Shown here: in pieces, positions 9,900 through 20,408 of the stretch
How the letters are laid out: each line of letters opens with the position of its first letter
Numbering within the stretch: position 1 is the first letter of the stretch
Assembly (NCBI RefSeq): GCF_004337985.1
Contig: NC_043742.1
Coordinates: 3,272,176 to 3,336,175 of the forward strand
Reading direction: 5' to 3'
DNA: 64,000 nucleotides
DNA from: Pyricularia pennisetigena
Lineage: Eukaryota > Ascomycota > Sordariomycetes > Magnaporthales > Pyriculariaceae
The notes under the pieces: model-generated
Database searches by the model: none
What the model saw: the letters and a program-made list of their open reading frames with translations, nothing else
What the model was told of the DNA's origin: nothing
Translations under genes and position numbers: made by a program

Positions 9900-12330
9900 C
9901 CCCGGATTGGGGTATTAACGACCGCTACCTAAGTAGGATTATCGTTATCCGAATTTAAATTTTCGCTTAACTCCCCTAAATTGTACACGAACCCAACAAA
10001 TTCCTTAAAACGGTCGTTTTCAACTTTTTCGTTTTCCGGGGATATAATTTTTTTATATACGATAAAAGTTTTAATACCGATTAAAGAAAATCATTTTTTT
10101 TAATCGAAACGTAAATAACAGCACGGTCCCGGATTACCGATAAAGTTAACGAAAATTGGTTAAAAGTGATCGAATTACCTAATTATAATTATAACCGTTT
10201 AATAAAAATGGAAATAGCAGGAATAGTTAAAATATCGCGGGCGGTTTAGGCGAATTCCGGGAATTTGGCTTTATGGGTAACCAATTAATTGAAAATGTTA
10301 TTATCGTTTTCCATAATTACGGTAAATAATCGAGGATTAATATATATATTAATGTAACCATCCGTATAACTATCCATATAATTATCCGTATAACTATTTA
10401 TAGCTTAAAACTAACGAACTTTAAATAAAAAATACTTTGATCTTTAACCGGATATTTTTTTCAATAAAACGATCGATGGAATATAGGCTGGTTGTTGGAT
10501 TTAAAACTTGGTTGGGAACATGTTTGCGTTTTTTTGGATTTGGTTTTCGCTATAAAATACACAAAATTGGATCCGTTCCCGGGTAAATTGATTTTGTTCT
10601 AAAATGCAAAGTTGGTTTTTTTATGGATATTTTTGCGCTTTTTTCTAAAATTCTCGTTCGAAATTGGTAAAAGCAAGTTTGATAATTCCTAGCCTAAATA
10701 AAACGTACGCAATTGTTTCCATTTCACTGGCGCCAAAAACATTGGTAAAAATCGCGATAGTTTTAATCGTTGCCAAAAAACATTCAAAAATCGTCCAACC
10801 TCTTGCAAATATTCGGAATTTAAATAAAGTCAAATTCGCGCGGTTGTCCCGGCCTTTTATTAATATAAAATATTGTTTAACAAGTAATGGGATAGTTTTA
10901 CGCAGTAAAAACGCACGCGCAATAACCGAAATAGTTGAACTCCATTTCGTCTGTATATTTTTAATTAAAAACGGAGTCCTTTAACGCCAAATTCGCCAAT
11001 AATCTATTGCAAATTACAAAGAAATTCGGTACGTTTGGGGTTTAAATCCAGTAAAACCGCCAAATACCGGAATTAATAAAACAAATAATATATTGAATAA
11101 TTATAATTCAAATTTTTTAATATAATTAAACACTTATTTGGGTAATAACATATTTTAACGATATATCCCATATTTCAAATATTTTTAAATTATTAATCGC
11201 CAAATACTTTGTATTGCTGGAATCAATTAGAAACGCGCGGAGATCTGCTTCAAGAATATAAAAATTTTAATATATGGCCCTTTTTACTAATTGTAAAACG
11301 TAAACCAAATAAAAGATTTGTAAAATATTTAATTGCATTTATAACTGGGGCATATCTGTTCGAATTTCCGCAACAACGTCCCCGGTGCGGAGATTGGAAA
11401 TATTATTAATTATAATAATCAATATTTTGCTTTCCAATTTATATTTAGAACTAATTTAAACGGTAGATTTTGGCAATTCTTCCCTCGTTTTGCTGGCGTT
11501 AATCGCAATAAAATTAAAAAAATTATACCGACGTACCCAATTATTGTTGATATAAACGGCCACAATATCCCAGAAAACGTATTTTAAACCGGGGCTTGTC
11601 CATCCGTCCACGACCAAAAAGAATTTACCTTTTTTGGGGATATGTATTAAATTTTGGGTAATAACATTTTCGGATATACTTTTGCATTTTCTGGCGAGGG
11701 TTTGTGGGGATGGAACCCTTAATTGATTGGTTTAGGCTTGAACAAATATTTTAAACTCCAAATTTTGTACAATATTATATCCTTTTCGCAATAAAATGTA
11801 AAATCGGACGTATAATTCCTCGATTTCGTTTTTCGTATATTTTTGGATTTTTTTCGTCTACAAAATATAATCATATATTATTTTCTGCAAATATATAAAT
11901 AATAATATGAAATGGATAATTATATAAAACAATTGTATGGATAATTATATGGATAATTATATGGATGGTTATATTTGGTTGATAAACGGAAAAACTTACT
12001 ATATAAAAGTCCGTAGGAATTGAACCGGGGTTAAAGAAATCGTTTGATAATCCGAATTCGTTTTGAACATAAGCAATTATTTTCCAATACCATGTAAAGG
12101 TGCTGGTTCCATTATACTGGTTTTTTTCACTAAATTGGGGATATTTCAACATTTGCAAACATCTTTTGCAAATTGAGCATAGTTCGGCGTTTTTTAGACA
12201 AAAGCCCTACTGGTATTACTGCCAGGTTTCCGCCAATTTAAGTTATTAAAACCCTTTAACGGTTAAATCGATTTTATTGTTTGTCCGTTACCAACGTCGA
12301 AACCAAAATCCAGAAGCGAACAAATCAAGG
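9900..12330 (-). pseudogene. hAT-family transposase, RIP-degraded
   Basis: Minus strand, N to C. A BED-type zinc finger is read near 12190-12060 as CSICKRC..., then NGTSTFTWYWK, where the family has a W-x-W and two His; the His codons have become Tyr (CAC to TAT, the RIP change). The central signature GKFFLVVDGWTSPGLKY followed by WDIVAVYI near 11640-11550 is the classic hAT D-x-W-T-S block containing the first catalytic Asp. The C-terminal dimerisation block is HKAKFPEFA*TARDILTIPA near 10290-10210 (family: W-W...FP-x-L-x-x-xAR-D-x-L-x-I-P). About 10130-10080 continues with the basic Y-R/S-R-x-x-L region. The total length of about 750 codons fits hAT. Multiple stops make it non-functional. 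Short plus-strand ORFs in this interval are shadows. Confidence 0.78.
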
Positions 12331-13168
12331 AAATTATTCCATGATTTGGGTATATATATATATATATATATACTACGTATCCTTTTCCCCGCCGTATAAA
12401 ACAGGATCGTTGCAATTAATATTTTCATTATTTGTAAACACCGCAATAAATTCGGTTACAACTTCCTAATTTAATTTAAAAAGGAAATTATAATCGTGCC
12501 AATGAACGCCAGGTAAACGTGGGTCGGGTATATATATATTAAAACAATTATCGCGAAATTCGTTGACAGTTTTATTATCCGCAAATACTAGTTTTTTGAC
12601 TGAAGTTTCGGGAGGCGGCGATGCGGTATCCGTTACGATAATGTGGTTAAAAACTTTAAAAAAAAGGAAAATCTTTTTTCGTTATTGTTTCACAATTCGG
12701 GAAATAATGGGATTGTACTTGATCTATCCGTTTTATTAAACAGTGGAACTTTGAATAATCAATAACGCGGAGATATCGGTTAAATTTGGCGTTAAAAATT
12801 TGTTAAAATCAAAAATTTGTACTGCTTAATTGTTTTTTTTCTTTTTTGGATTATTATTTATCGCCAGGTTTTGTTTATACAAATATAGCAAAAACAAGAT
12901 CAAAAAACGCCGACAAATTACTAATTCTCCCAAATTAGACCTAATACTGCTATATAATAAACAAATATTTGTTTTCTTTTTAATTATCGGATATTTAAAT
13001 TAATAATTTGTTAATTTCCGGTTAATTTACGTCGAACCCATTCCCTACCTCTACAGCTTTTAAAACAAATAAACCCCAGCGCACCCTTACGATTACGGGA
13101 AATGCCAAAAATACTCTCATTTATTATTCTTTTAAAAAATAATTTACAAATATAACGAGGGAAAATTG
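12331..13168. other. AT-rich region between transposase and histone-like relic
   Basis: It contains a TA dinucleotide microsatellite (12350-12372). No recognisable gene. A 71-codon minus-strand ORF at 13011-13226 lies antisense to the start of the histone-like tail and looks like its shadow. The region could hold transposase 5' sequence or a promoter shared between the divergent genes; nothing specific is seen. Confidence 0.35.
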
Positions 13169-13640
13169 AAAAAAACCGCAAAAAAGTCAACTGGGGGCAA
13201 ACCACCAAATCGAAATACCGAAACATTTAACACACGGATACAATAAAATGGGTAATAAAGGAGTAATCGTGCTAAACGGTTTAAACCTGGAAAAAATATA
13301 ATTGGTTCTATTGGATAATTTTACTTTAATAATTGTTTATGGTAATTGCGTTGAAGGAAATCCGCCGACTGTAATCCCGTATTTACTGTTTAATCCCCAA
13401 AATCGCTTTTCAGCGTTTGGTTAAAAATGTAATATCCACCACTGCGACTTATATTACATTGCTAATATAAAAAAAGGTTTTAATAGCATTGCAAAAAGGG
13501 GCGGAAATGTTTTGGGTACAATTGTTTACTGTTTCAAACTTCGCTGCTATTTATGCAAAACCGGTTACAGTATCGACGAAAGATATATAATTGGTTCGGT
13601 TAGTATTAAAAGAAATGGGTTATAAATTTGTTTTTCAAAA
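13169..13640 (+). pseudogene. Histone H3-like (possible CenH3-like) gene, degraded
   Basis: N-tail: KKTAKKSTGGKP at 13169-13204 matches the H3 tail around Lys9/Ser10/Lys14 (KQTARKSTGGKAP). The core is in one frame: ALKEIRR at 13348-13368 (H3 alpha-N ALREIRR), LIPKIAFQRLVKN at 13390-13428 (H3 LIRKLPFQRLVRE), ALQKGAEMFWVQLF at 13486-13527 (alpha-2), and AAIYAKPVTVSTKDI*L ending at 13593 (H3 CAIHAKRVTI..KDIQL, with Gln codon CAA turned to TAA). The tail is one frame off the core and about 50 bp further away than in H3, so there is an intron or indel between them. Stops in the core are mostly of RIP type, but many substitutions (for example Glu-Asp to Thr-Val) are not, so the protein was already divergent before RIP. 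Loop 1 has 21 codons between FQRLV and ALQ against 19 in H3 and 21 in CENP-A. It lies inside the proposed hAT element, divergent from the transposase. Confidence 0.8.
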
Positions 13641-13699
13641 TATTAAAATATAAAGTTCAATTAACCGTTTAAACATTTTTTTGAAATTTTGTTTTTGTT

Positions 13700-15250
13700 T
13701 AAGTGGAAATTTATTACTCTAATTATTTGGAAATGAAGTCTACGCAACTAGGGATTTAAACTGCTAGAATCACCGCAAAATATATAATTAAAACTCGCAA
13801 TTATTCCGCATTTTTAAATTAAATAGCAGGTAAAAAATCCCCACTAAATTCCTCAAATATTTTATTAGAAATTGGTTTTATAACCGGCACCTATAACACT
13901 TTTACCTAACCTTTAAATGCCTCTGGGTAATTAGGTATGCCAACTCTATTATTCGTAATAAACGGAAACGTAACCCATCCATCCATATTTTCCTAAATTA
14001 CTATTCGGTAAATAGTGCGAATAAATTTGTTCAACACATTTGTATAAATCTTAAAGGGGGTTTACTTAACGTAAATACGTTCAATAAGTGCTTTGCGACT
14101 AAAGACCCTGTACGAATTTTGAACGCGGAACAAGGCGGTAGGTTTAATATAATTATAATTTACAATTAAAGGTTTAGGTTCCCCCAAACAAATAAAAACG
14201 CGCAAAAGAATTTTTCAACCAAAATGAAGGACTGTATAAACGTAAAATAAACTGCCCTGTAAAAAGAATTAGCAATTATTTTATTTCGGAAAATTAAAAT
14301 TTGTAAAACTTATTTTGTTTTGCTTCAAATAATTGGTACATTTAATTCATAATAGAATTATCAACCGTAGTGTCTTTCGCCCAATAATGCATTTTGGTAA
14401 CCAATAGGCTGCCAGGGAATGCCAGCATGGATATATTGAATATTAAATTAAACAACGTAATAGTCAAAATTAGTAACCGTATATTTAAATAACCATTTTA
14501 TGTAACCATCCATTATTTACTAATTTAGTTCTTATAATATAATTTAAATTGGCCGTTTTACCAGAATGCGCGGTTTTCTGGCGGATCTGGCGCATTATAT
14601 AACCAAATCTGGAAAAGTTTTTAGGTGAAATACCTTTTTCAAACCTGTGGAAAATTTGGCGGACAAATTAATTCGTTTTACTGTAATAGATATATTGCTT
14701 AAAGAGCAATGCAATAACCATTTTTGCCCCATTTTTGCATTTTAAATTCGGCTTTTTCAATCGGAATTTAAAAAGACGCTGTAAAAACATATTTTAAATA
14801 ATCCAAATCGTCCACATTTTCCCAATTTTCGTCGTCGATCGGGGCAGGGGTACGAGTTTGTAATCCGAATTTGGATTGCAGGCTTTTCCAATATTGGCTT
14901 TAAAGTTTCCTGGATGGTTATATTGAATAATTATCACGTTATTTTAGTATTAAAAGACTAAATATAATGGCTATTCACTTTGTGGTAATAAAATCAATTT
15001 CAAATTTATTTTCCATTTGCTTTCGTACGAATTTAGTAAACGCTAAGTACTGATATTCGCTCCGTAATTTGGACTTTTAACGAAATAATTCAGTATTAAA
15101 ACGCTTGCGTGCGCGCTCCATTACTAATTTAGGTTCGTCGCCATTTTCTGCTTACGTTTTTAGCTTTTTGTTGCGATCGCGCGATTTGTGCGCTTTTTAT
15201 CCTATTTCTTCGTCGTTTTTGCGTTTGCGGGCTAAAAATTGTTAATTTTC
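13700..15250 (-). pseudogene. Unrecognised degraded coding region in the hAT-like element
   Basis: Several minus-strand stretches read as protein with few, RIP-type stops. About 15240-15000 gives a very basic, helical segment (RKRKNDEEIGQKAHKSRDR..., then VMERARKRFNTELFR*KSKL). About 14880-14790 gives an acidic TRTPAPIDDENWENVDDLDY segment. About 14590-14530 gives RQIRQKTAHSGKTANLNY. About 14060-13930 gives LYKCVEQIYSHYLPNSNLGK. They are not all in one frame, so indels or introns are likely. I do not recognise the family. Position and style suggest an accessory gene of the element. Confidence 0.4.
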
Positions 15251-16300
15251 AAATTAAAATTGAAATATATTTTTAAAATGAAAATATTTACCCATATTTG
15301 CAGATAATAACAGTATTTAGAACTAACCATCTGTTCCAAATATAGCAAAATTGTAATTATAATTTGAAATTTAAATTTCTGGTTAAAATTCAAATTTTAA
15401 TTATTTAAATGAATTTAATAAATTAAATAAAACAAAAAGATTTTACGTTTGGATTCCCAATTGGGTTACCCTATATTGAAATTGTTTGCGTTTTCCCGAT
15501 TTGGCTTAGCGCCGTTGATAGAAATATTCCACCGTAAACCTAATTAGGCTTAAATTAAACCATGCGCCGTTTTTTTTGTTTTTTCGCAATTGCTAAAACA
15601 ATTCGGCTTTCAACCCGACCATTTATCCGCACCAATTTCTTTTCTGTTTTTATTTTTCGTTATATCCACCATTCGCATTATGTATAACCATTTTGCGTTA
15701 CTATTTTTCTTTTTATTAAAAGATTTATCGCCAGGCTATTTTTAATTAATTTGGTTAAAATAACTCCTCGCGCCCAAATTCCCCGTTTGATTGCAGGTAA
15801 AAACCCTCAAAAATTTCCTTAATTTATGTAAAAGATTTAAACAGAAAACATACTAATAGGTAAACAGGGGTAAAACCCCCTGTTTCAACCTGGTAATAAA
15901 TTTTATTCATTTTTTATTTTACAATTATATATTAACTCCATTTTAACAATTAATTTACGAGAAATTAGGCGGTCCAAAAAACTTTAAATTAGTCGTCCTT
16001 AAAACTTCTTTCCGACGCCTGGTACGGGAAATAATATGAAATTATAAACATAATTTTCGTTTCCAATTTATCGCTTTTATGGTTTTCCAAAAAACAGCTA
16101 AATATCTTTATTACTTTTTTTACAGGTAAAAACCCTTTATTCTAACCATCGTATAAAACCATTTAAATATTATTTAGCTACCAGTTTCTGCGCTATCCAC
16201 GTTCGCCGTATTATCATCCAAATTAAAAATATATATTTCGTTAAATATATTTTAATCATTATGGATAAATGGACATACCCCCAATATTCCAACCAGAGGA
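15251..16300. other. AT-rich region, no gene recognised
   Basis: No clear coding signal on either strand. The local composition is strongly AT-rich with scattered GGTAAAA motifs. It may contain promoter or intronic material of the flanking degraded genes; nothing further can be supported. Confidence 0.3.
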
Positions 16301-16319
16301 ATTTTTAAATGGCTGGTTA

Positions 16320-16800
16320 TTTCCGTACTGGCCCCAAAAATAAAAAGTTTGTGTCCCAATTACCCGTCGTTTCGACTCTATTTGGTCCTGATGGTTAAAA
16401 CCCATTACGCCTTATATTAAAATTCCCAAAAGTTTTCAAAATAGCGAAAATTCCGTCACCTGCCAAACCTGTAGGTAGAAAACATGGTAAAATTGTTGGC
16501 AAAACACTCCCCAAAACTGCTGGAGAAGATTTACCGTAATTAACTATTATTACAAATTCGTCGTCTTCGTTTTCGTCTGCGAATTCGACTTCCTTTCCGT
16601 TTTTATATTCTTTACCAAATAATATAGGTGAAAATGATTATAAAAACGAGGAAGAAAAACAAAATGAAAAACTGGACAAAAAACTGGACAAAAAACTGGA
16701 CAAAAAACAGGATAATAAGCAGGATAAAAAATAGGAAAAGCAGCAAAATAGCCAGGTTAATTTTATCAACTTTAACAGGGATATGGAAAATATTAATTAG
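16320..16800 (+). pseudogene. Unrecognised low-complexity degraded coding region
   Basis: One plus-strand frame reads about 130 codons with very few stops: IPSPAKPVGRKHGKIVGK, a Ser-rich tract near 16555-16600, then a Glu/Lys tract and a KLDKK tandem repeat (about 16665-16735, unit near AAAAAACTGGAC, four to five copies ending in KQDNKQDKK). It ends with NFINFNRDMENIN before stops. It looks like a disordered, charged protein, perhaps nuclear. No family recognised. It lies convergent with the minus-strand region at 13700-15250. Confidence 0.4.
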
Positions 16801-17004
16801 CTAATATGAAGAATAAAATAATGCGTTCAAAAAAAAGGATGGTTATTTAAAATGGTTACTATAATTTTCTTTCCATTATATTCCGCTGTTTTTAATTTTA
16901 ATACCTGCTAATCGATAATTACACTAATAGATACATTTTATTTATTAAATATTTATCGCAATTCTAATAAAATCGTTATACTTTCACATTATTATTCCTT
17001 TTTA

Positions 17005-17175
17005 AACGCCCCAGCACGCAAACCCGCGGGTTACCCAATTCGGGTTAAGCCCGCCAGCCCGCGGGCCCCCATTTACCCGTCAAAAAAACCCGTGGGCCAT
17101 TAAGGGCCCCCGCCAAAAACCCATGGGTTGGCAGGCCGGGCTGGGCTAAAGCTGTTTTCGGGCTTTGGCAGGCCT
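17005..17175. repeat. GC-rich subterminal palindromic block, right end
   Basis: Repeated palindromic words AACCCGCGGGTT, AGCCCGCGGGCCC, AACCCGTGGGCC and ACCCATGGG in a GC island. It mirrors the block at 9350-9490 and precedes the proposed right terminal repeat at 17160-17176. Confidence 0.6.
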
Positions 17176-17208
17176 TATCGCGGTCAAATTAACAACAGAG
17201 CGATGATT

Positions 17209-17269
17209 CACGTGCAATGCCGCACAGGCCAATTGCACGTGACTCACCCGCTCAGTGACGGGTATAAAA
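17209..17269 (+). promoter_or_regulatory. Inverted repeat with two CACGTG boxes plus TATA box
   Basis: CACGTGCAAT (17209-17218) and ATTGCACGTG (17232-17241) form a perfect 10-bp inverted repeat around a 13-base centre, so two E-box/G-box hexamers (bHLH or bZIP-type sites) face each other. TATAAAA follows at 17263-17269, about 190 bp before the first ATG of the DUF6589-like frame. This is a plausible RNA polymerase II promoter of that gene. The factor identity is inference. Confidence 0.5.
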
Positions 17270-17460
17270 CGGAAGGACGTTCAGAAGCTTACCCGTAGAA
17301 AGTTTTATAAAACATATACAATTAATATATTTATATTCGTATAATTACATTCTGTTAATCGATCGACATTTCGAAAAACATATTAATATTAACTAATATT
17401 ACTTAGGTAACACAGAAAAGTAGAATACAAGGATTAAACGTCAATACCGTCATCTTATAA

Positions 17461-18618
17461 ATGCTTAGGACCAAGAGGATATCCTACGTAAAATTTGAAA
17501 TAACCGTCCTAACCCGTTAGGACTTTTTTACCGAACGGGTAACACCTTTACAAAACGTTACGTGAAAAGAGGAAATAATAACCGTTATTTTACAAATGCT
17601 GAAGGCTTTTGGATTTCACCATTTAGGCAAATTATTTTATAAATTAACAAATAATAACAAATACGTGTATTGTTGGACAAAATACGATAAAATAAACGCA
17701 GAAACCGATGCCCAGCTTAACGAAAAACGCTGTAATAAGGCACGAACTTTTTTCAACAATATATTGTCGAAATTCCAGCTATTTCTATCGATAAGGGAAC
17801 TGATCGAGGCGGAATCACTGTATAAACCCTCCCACGAATTCCCGGAAAACCGGGAAAAGGGTTTAATAATTCGAAAAGAAATACATTTTCAAAATAATTA
17901 ACCGATCTAGGGAGGACGAACGCGGAAAAAACAGGAGTAACTACATATTAAAATAACTTCAAAAAATGGATTGGAAACCACTTAATAATTTATAATCCTT
18001 TAATCCAAAAGGTTTTGAAAAGATATTTGGAATTTTATGGTATGATTTTACCGGGTAAAAGAAATGGCAAAATCGGTTAACGATTTGCCGATGCGGTAAA
18101 TTGGAATTATACAATATTTACACAGGTAATTCCACTACCCATTAGTCGAAACCTCCAAACGACGGTGCAAAAAACTAAAAATCCGGAAAAGTGTATTCCG
18201 AAAAAAGTAGAAGAAAAAACCTGACCAGTTTATAAAATAAGGGGCAATTGAAATTACCTTTTTCGCGAGTTAAAAAGTGAAGGAATTTACCAAAGAAACT
18301 GGACTTCCGAAAGGACAAAATTTTGATAAAAATAAAGTTTTAGCGCTTAATAAAACGGAATATTAAAATAACAGTGCGTGATAATAAATAATAGGGGATA
18401 TAACGAAAAGATGAGGAAAAATGCTAAATATTTACAAATACATACCGCCGTTGCAAATCCCAAACGAATTAATCAAACCACATGAAATAAAGGCGTTTAA
18501 GAGCGCGTGGAACAGGTAAAAGCCTGTTGAGGAGAATTATACGACATTGTGGACGATAAAATCAAAAGTTTTTGAACATTTGTAATATGTTATAAAGCCC
18601 GTTAACCCAAATCTATAT
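17461..18618 (+). pseudogene. DUF6589-like gene, 5' part
   Basis: The frame opens at ATG 17461 and continues, with RIP-type stops, through the open stretch 17596-17901. The block ITVILQMLKAFGFHHLGKLF, then a run ending NKARTFFNNILSKFQLFLSI, corresponds to the N-terminal part of fungal DUF6589 proteins as I remember them (an LxxLGFxxLGxFLxxLF-like helix, then a conserved H/N-K-A-x-x-x-F segment). Later codons (KEMAKSVNDLPMR*IGIIQYLH near 18055-18125) continue in the same frame. The gene is cut at about 18618 by a copia LTR and appears to resume at 29725. Function is unknown; the DUF6589 family is a large fungal family often found in repeat-rich regions. The assignment of this N-part rests on weaker similarity than the C-part. 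Confidence 0.5.
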
Positions 18619-20408
18619 TTTTAGCAATGTGGGTTGCTAACAGGGGTTTAGGCATAAACCTAGGTGCGGCGTGGTGCTAGTTACGCTGTAAAGGCCTGTA
18701 ATTACAGTGCTTGAGCGCACTAAATTATTCATTAGATTTCAGGATTAATAAATTTAATTCATTGGTGGGGGAAAGTTTGCTTTGTCTCCCTTACATATTC
18801 TCCGATATCGAAATGCGGGTCCCCACGCCAGAAAGCGCTCCGGTGCCGCACACGATTTTCCGAAAAATTATTTTGTATGCATTGTTGAAAAAACACCCCC
18901 ATTTCCATACAAACCATTTTTAAGTTCGCACTAATTTGCTAATTTGGTGGAAATTTCAACCCGGTACAGGGCAGTTAACTCGTAAATGCAGGGTGGGTGT
19001 TAAACCCGGTATAGGGTGAAACCCCATTCGTTAACATTTTAAATCGCGATTCCTGCAACACATGAAATATAGCGGAAAATCCTACAGCGCTAACAGCCTC
19101 ATTTCGGCTTTGTTTAGTATGGTTTATATACAAATTAAAGTAAACCCATCACAGGTTAAAAAACGCATATAATTAACACCCTTTTTTGCTATTATTTACA
19201 TAAAGTCGAAAAAAAAGTATATAAAAAGTAAAACCCTAAAAAGAAAATCCCCCTTATATCCCAGCCCGATTCGAATTCCCGATATGAACCCCCTAGATGA
19301 TTAAACTTTTTATACTGACCTGTAATCCCCGAAATAATCGAACACCCAAATTGGAAAAAAACCCCAAAATTGTGATAACCCCCGGATTCGAACCCTTAAT
19401 TTGCATAATATTAACCCGCGGAATTAATTGCTAAACCAGGTAGCTAATTTGGCTGTTCGTTGGTGATAGCCCCAATTAGGCATATTATATAGGGTATTTC
19501 GAATGCGTAAATCGCCCAAAATGCGATGTTTTTCAATTTTAATTTAATTTTGGGTATAAGGTCGGTGTAAATTGTTTATTAGTTGACCTGTGCAGGGTAG
19601 ATTCAGGTAATACGGCCGGTATTGGGCTAACAAAAGTCCAATATTGCAATTAAAGGAAGTGTAATGGGTAATTAGCCAATGGATTAATTAAATAATACCC
19701 TAAAACTTGATAAATAAAAACTAAGTTTTTAGGGGTTTATATCCTGTAAACTTCAAAAAAAACCTTGTGAATTGGAGACGAGAAGGGTCTTATTAGGTTA
19801 TTAGCGGGCATTTGTTTGGATTCCAGGTATTTTAAGGTTATTAATCCTTTTATAATTAACTCCCGTACGTAATAAAGCTGTGATAACGTACATTTAATAC
19901 GTTGGTGGTACGTAAAGCTATGTGAGTTAGCTTTAAGCCGTATATTACCTCCAAATATTGCAATAGGGCTTTTTATAGGTAGTCCAATTTTTATAAATAA
20001 ATTTTTAAACAACTATGCTTTACGCAGGGTTTCCGGTAAAGTATCGGTTTTGGCTTTTGGAATGCTTAAGATTATAATACTAACCTTATGCGTTTCCACG
20101 TTATAAAGCCCCCAAATAGGGTACACAAATATCCGTAGGTGGATTTTGAATTTTCCCTAGACCCGGCAAAATCGCTTTTATTTAAACCCAGTAATTTTAG
20201 GCTTTCAAAAACCTTTATTAAAAAATTGGGTGGTAATTCGGCTCTGAACATTTTATTTCCGTAATAAATAAATGTGGAATTCATACCCGCTAAATAACGT
20301 AGTCGGTTTTTAATTGCCGTTAAGTGGATTATAGTAGATATTAATTAAAAACGTAAAAACCACTAAACCGTAAAACCGATATCCGGAGGCGTTAATAGCA
20401 TTAAATAC
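18619..20408 (-). mobile_element. Copia-M, minus-strand copia remnant (3' pol plus 3' LTR)
   Basis: The LTR (about 18619-19187, sense on the minus strand) matches the LTRs at 21342, 29159, 56194 and 62647. Its outer end reads TTTTTAGCAATGTGGG where others have TGTTAACAATATGGG, so it is worn or slightly truncated. 19188-19736 is the 3' interior, homologous to 28600-29158. 19737-20408 is the C-terminal RNase H region on the minus strand. At 20408 the element is cut by another copia LTR beginning TGTTAATTG. The 5' two-thirds of Copia-M is not found on the other side, so it was lost. Confidence 0.75.
19737..20408 (-). pseudogene. Copia RNase H, C-terminal fragment
   Basis: Minus-strand blocks typical of the Ty1/copia RNase H are YLAGMNSTFIYYGN near 20330-20270, GLNKSDFAGSRENSKSTYGY near 20200-20130 (family S/D-DADWAG...RKS-T-S-GY), and a tail LKYLESKQMPANNLIRPF ending near 19770. 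The catalytic acidic context is kept in DFAG. Stops and frame changes make it dead. The same region is present in the copies at 28113-28600 and 56808-57227. Confidence 0.78.

Larger units (their letters stand above)
9339..17176 (-). mobile_element. hAT-like DNA transposon carrying extra genes
   Basis: Bounds are inferred from imperfect terminal inverted repeats: AAGGCATTCCAAAACCC at 9339-9355 against the complement of GGGCTTTGGCAGGCCTT at 17160-17176 (13 of 17 matches). Both ends have strikingly GC-rich subterminal blocks (9350-9490 and 17005-17175) full of CCCGCGGG/CCCGTGGG-type palindromic words, a habit of hAT elements. Inside are a degraded hAT transposase (minus strand), a histone H3-like relic (plus strand) and two unrecognised degraded coding stretches. 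I could not find a matching 8-bp target duplication (left flank is a TA repeat, right flank ATCGCGGT), so the ends are provisional. Orientation is given from the transposase. The length of about 7.8 kb is large for a fungal hAT. Confidence 0.55.

Noticed and set aside
18711..18923. Recurrent 60-78 codon ORFs in copia LTRs (18711, 21574, 29244, 56300, 56442, 62786)
   Set aside because: They lie wholly inside LTRs, on both strands, and vary in frame and start among copies; not genes.
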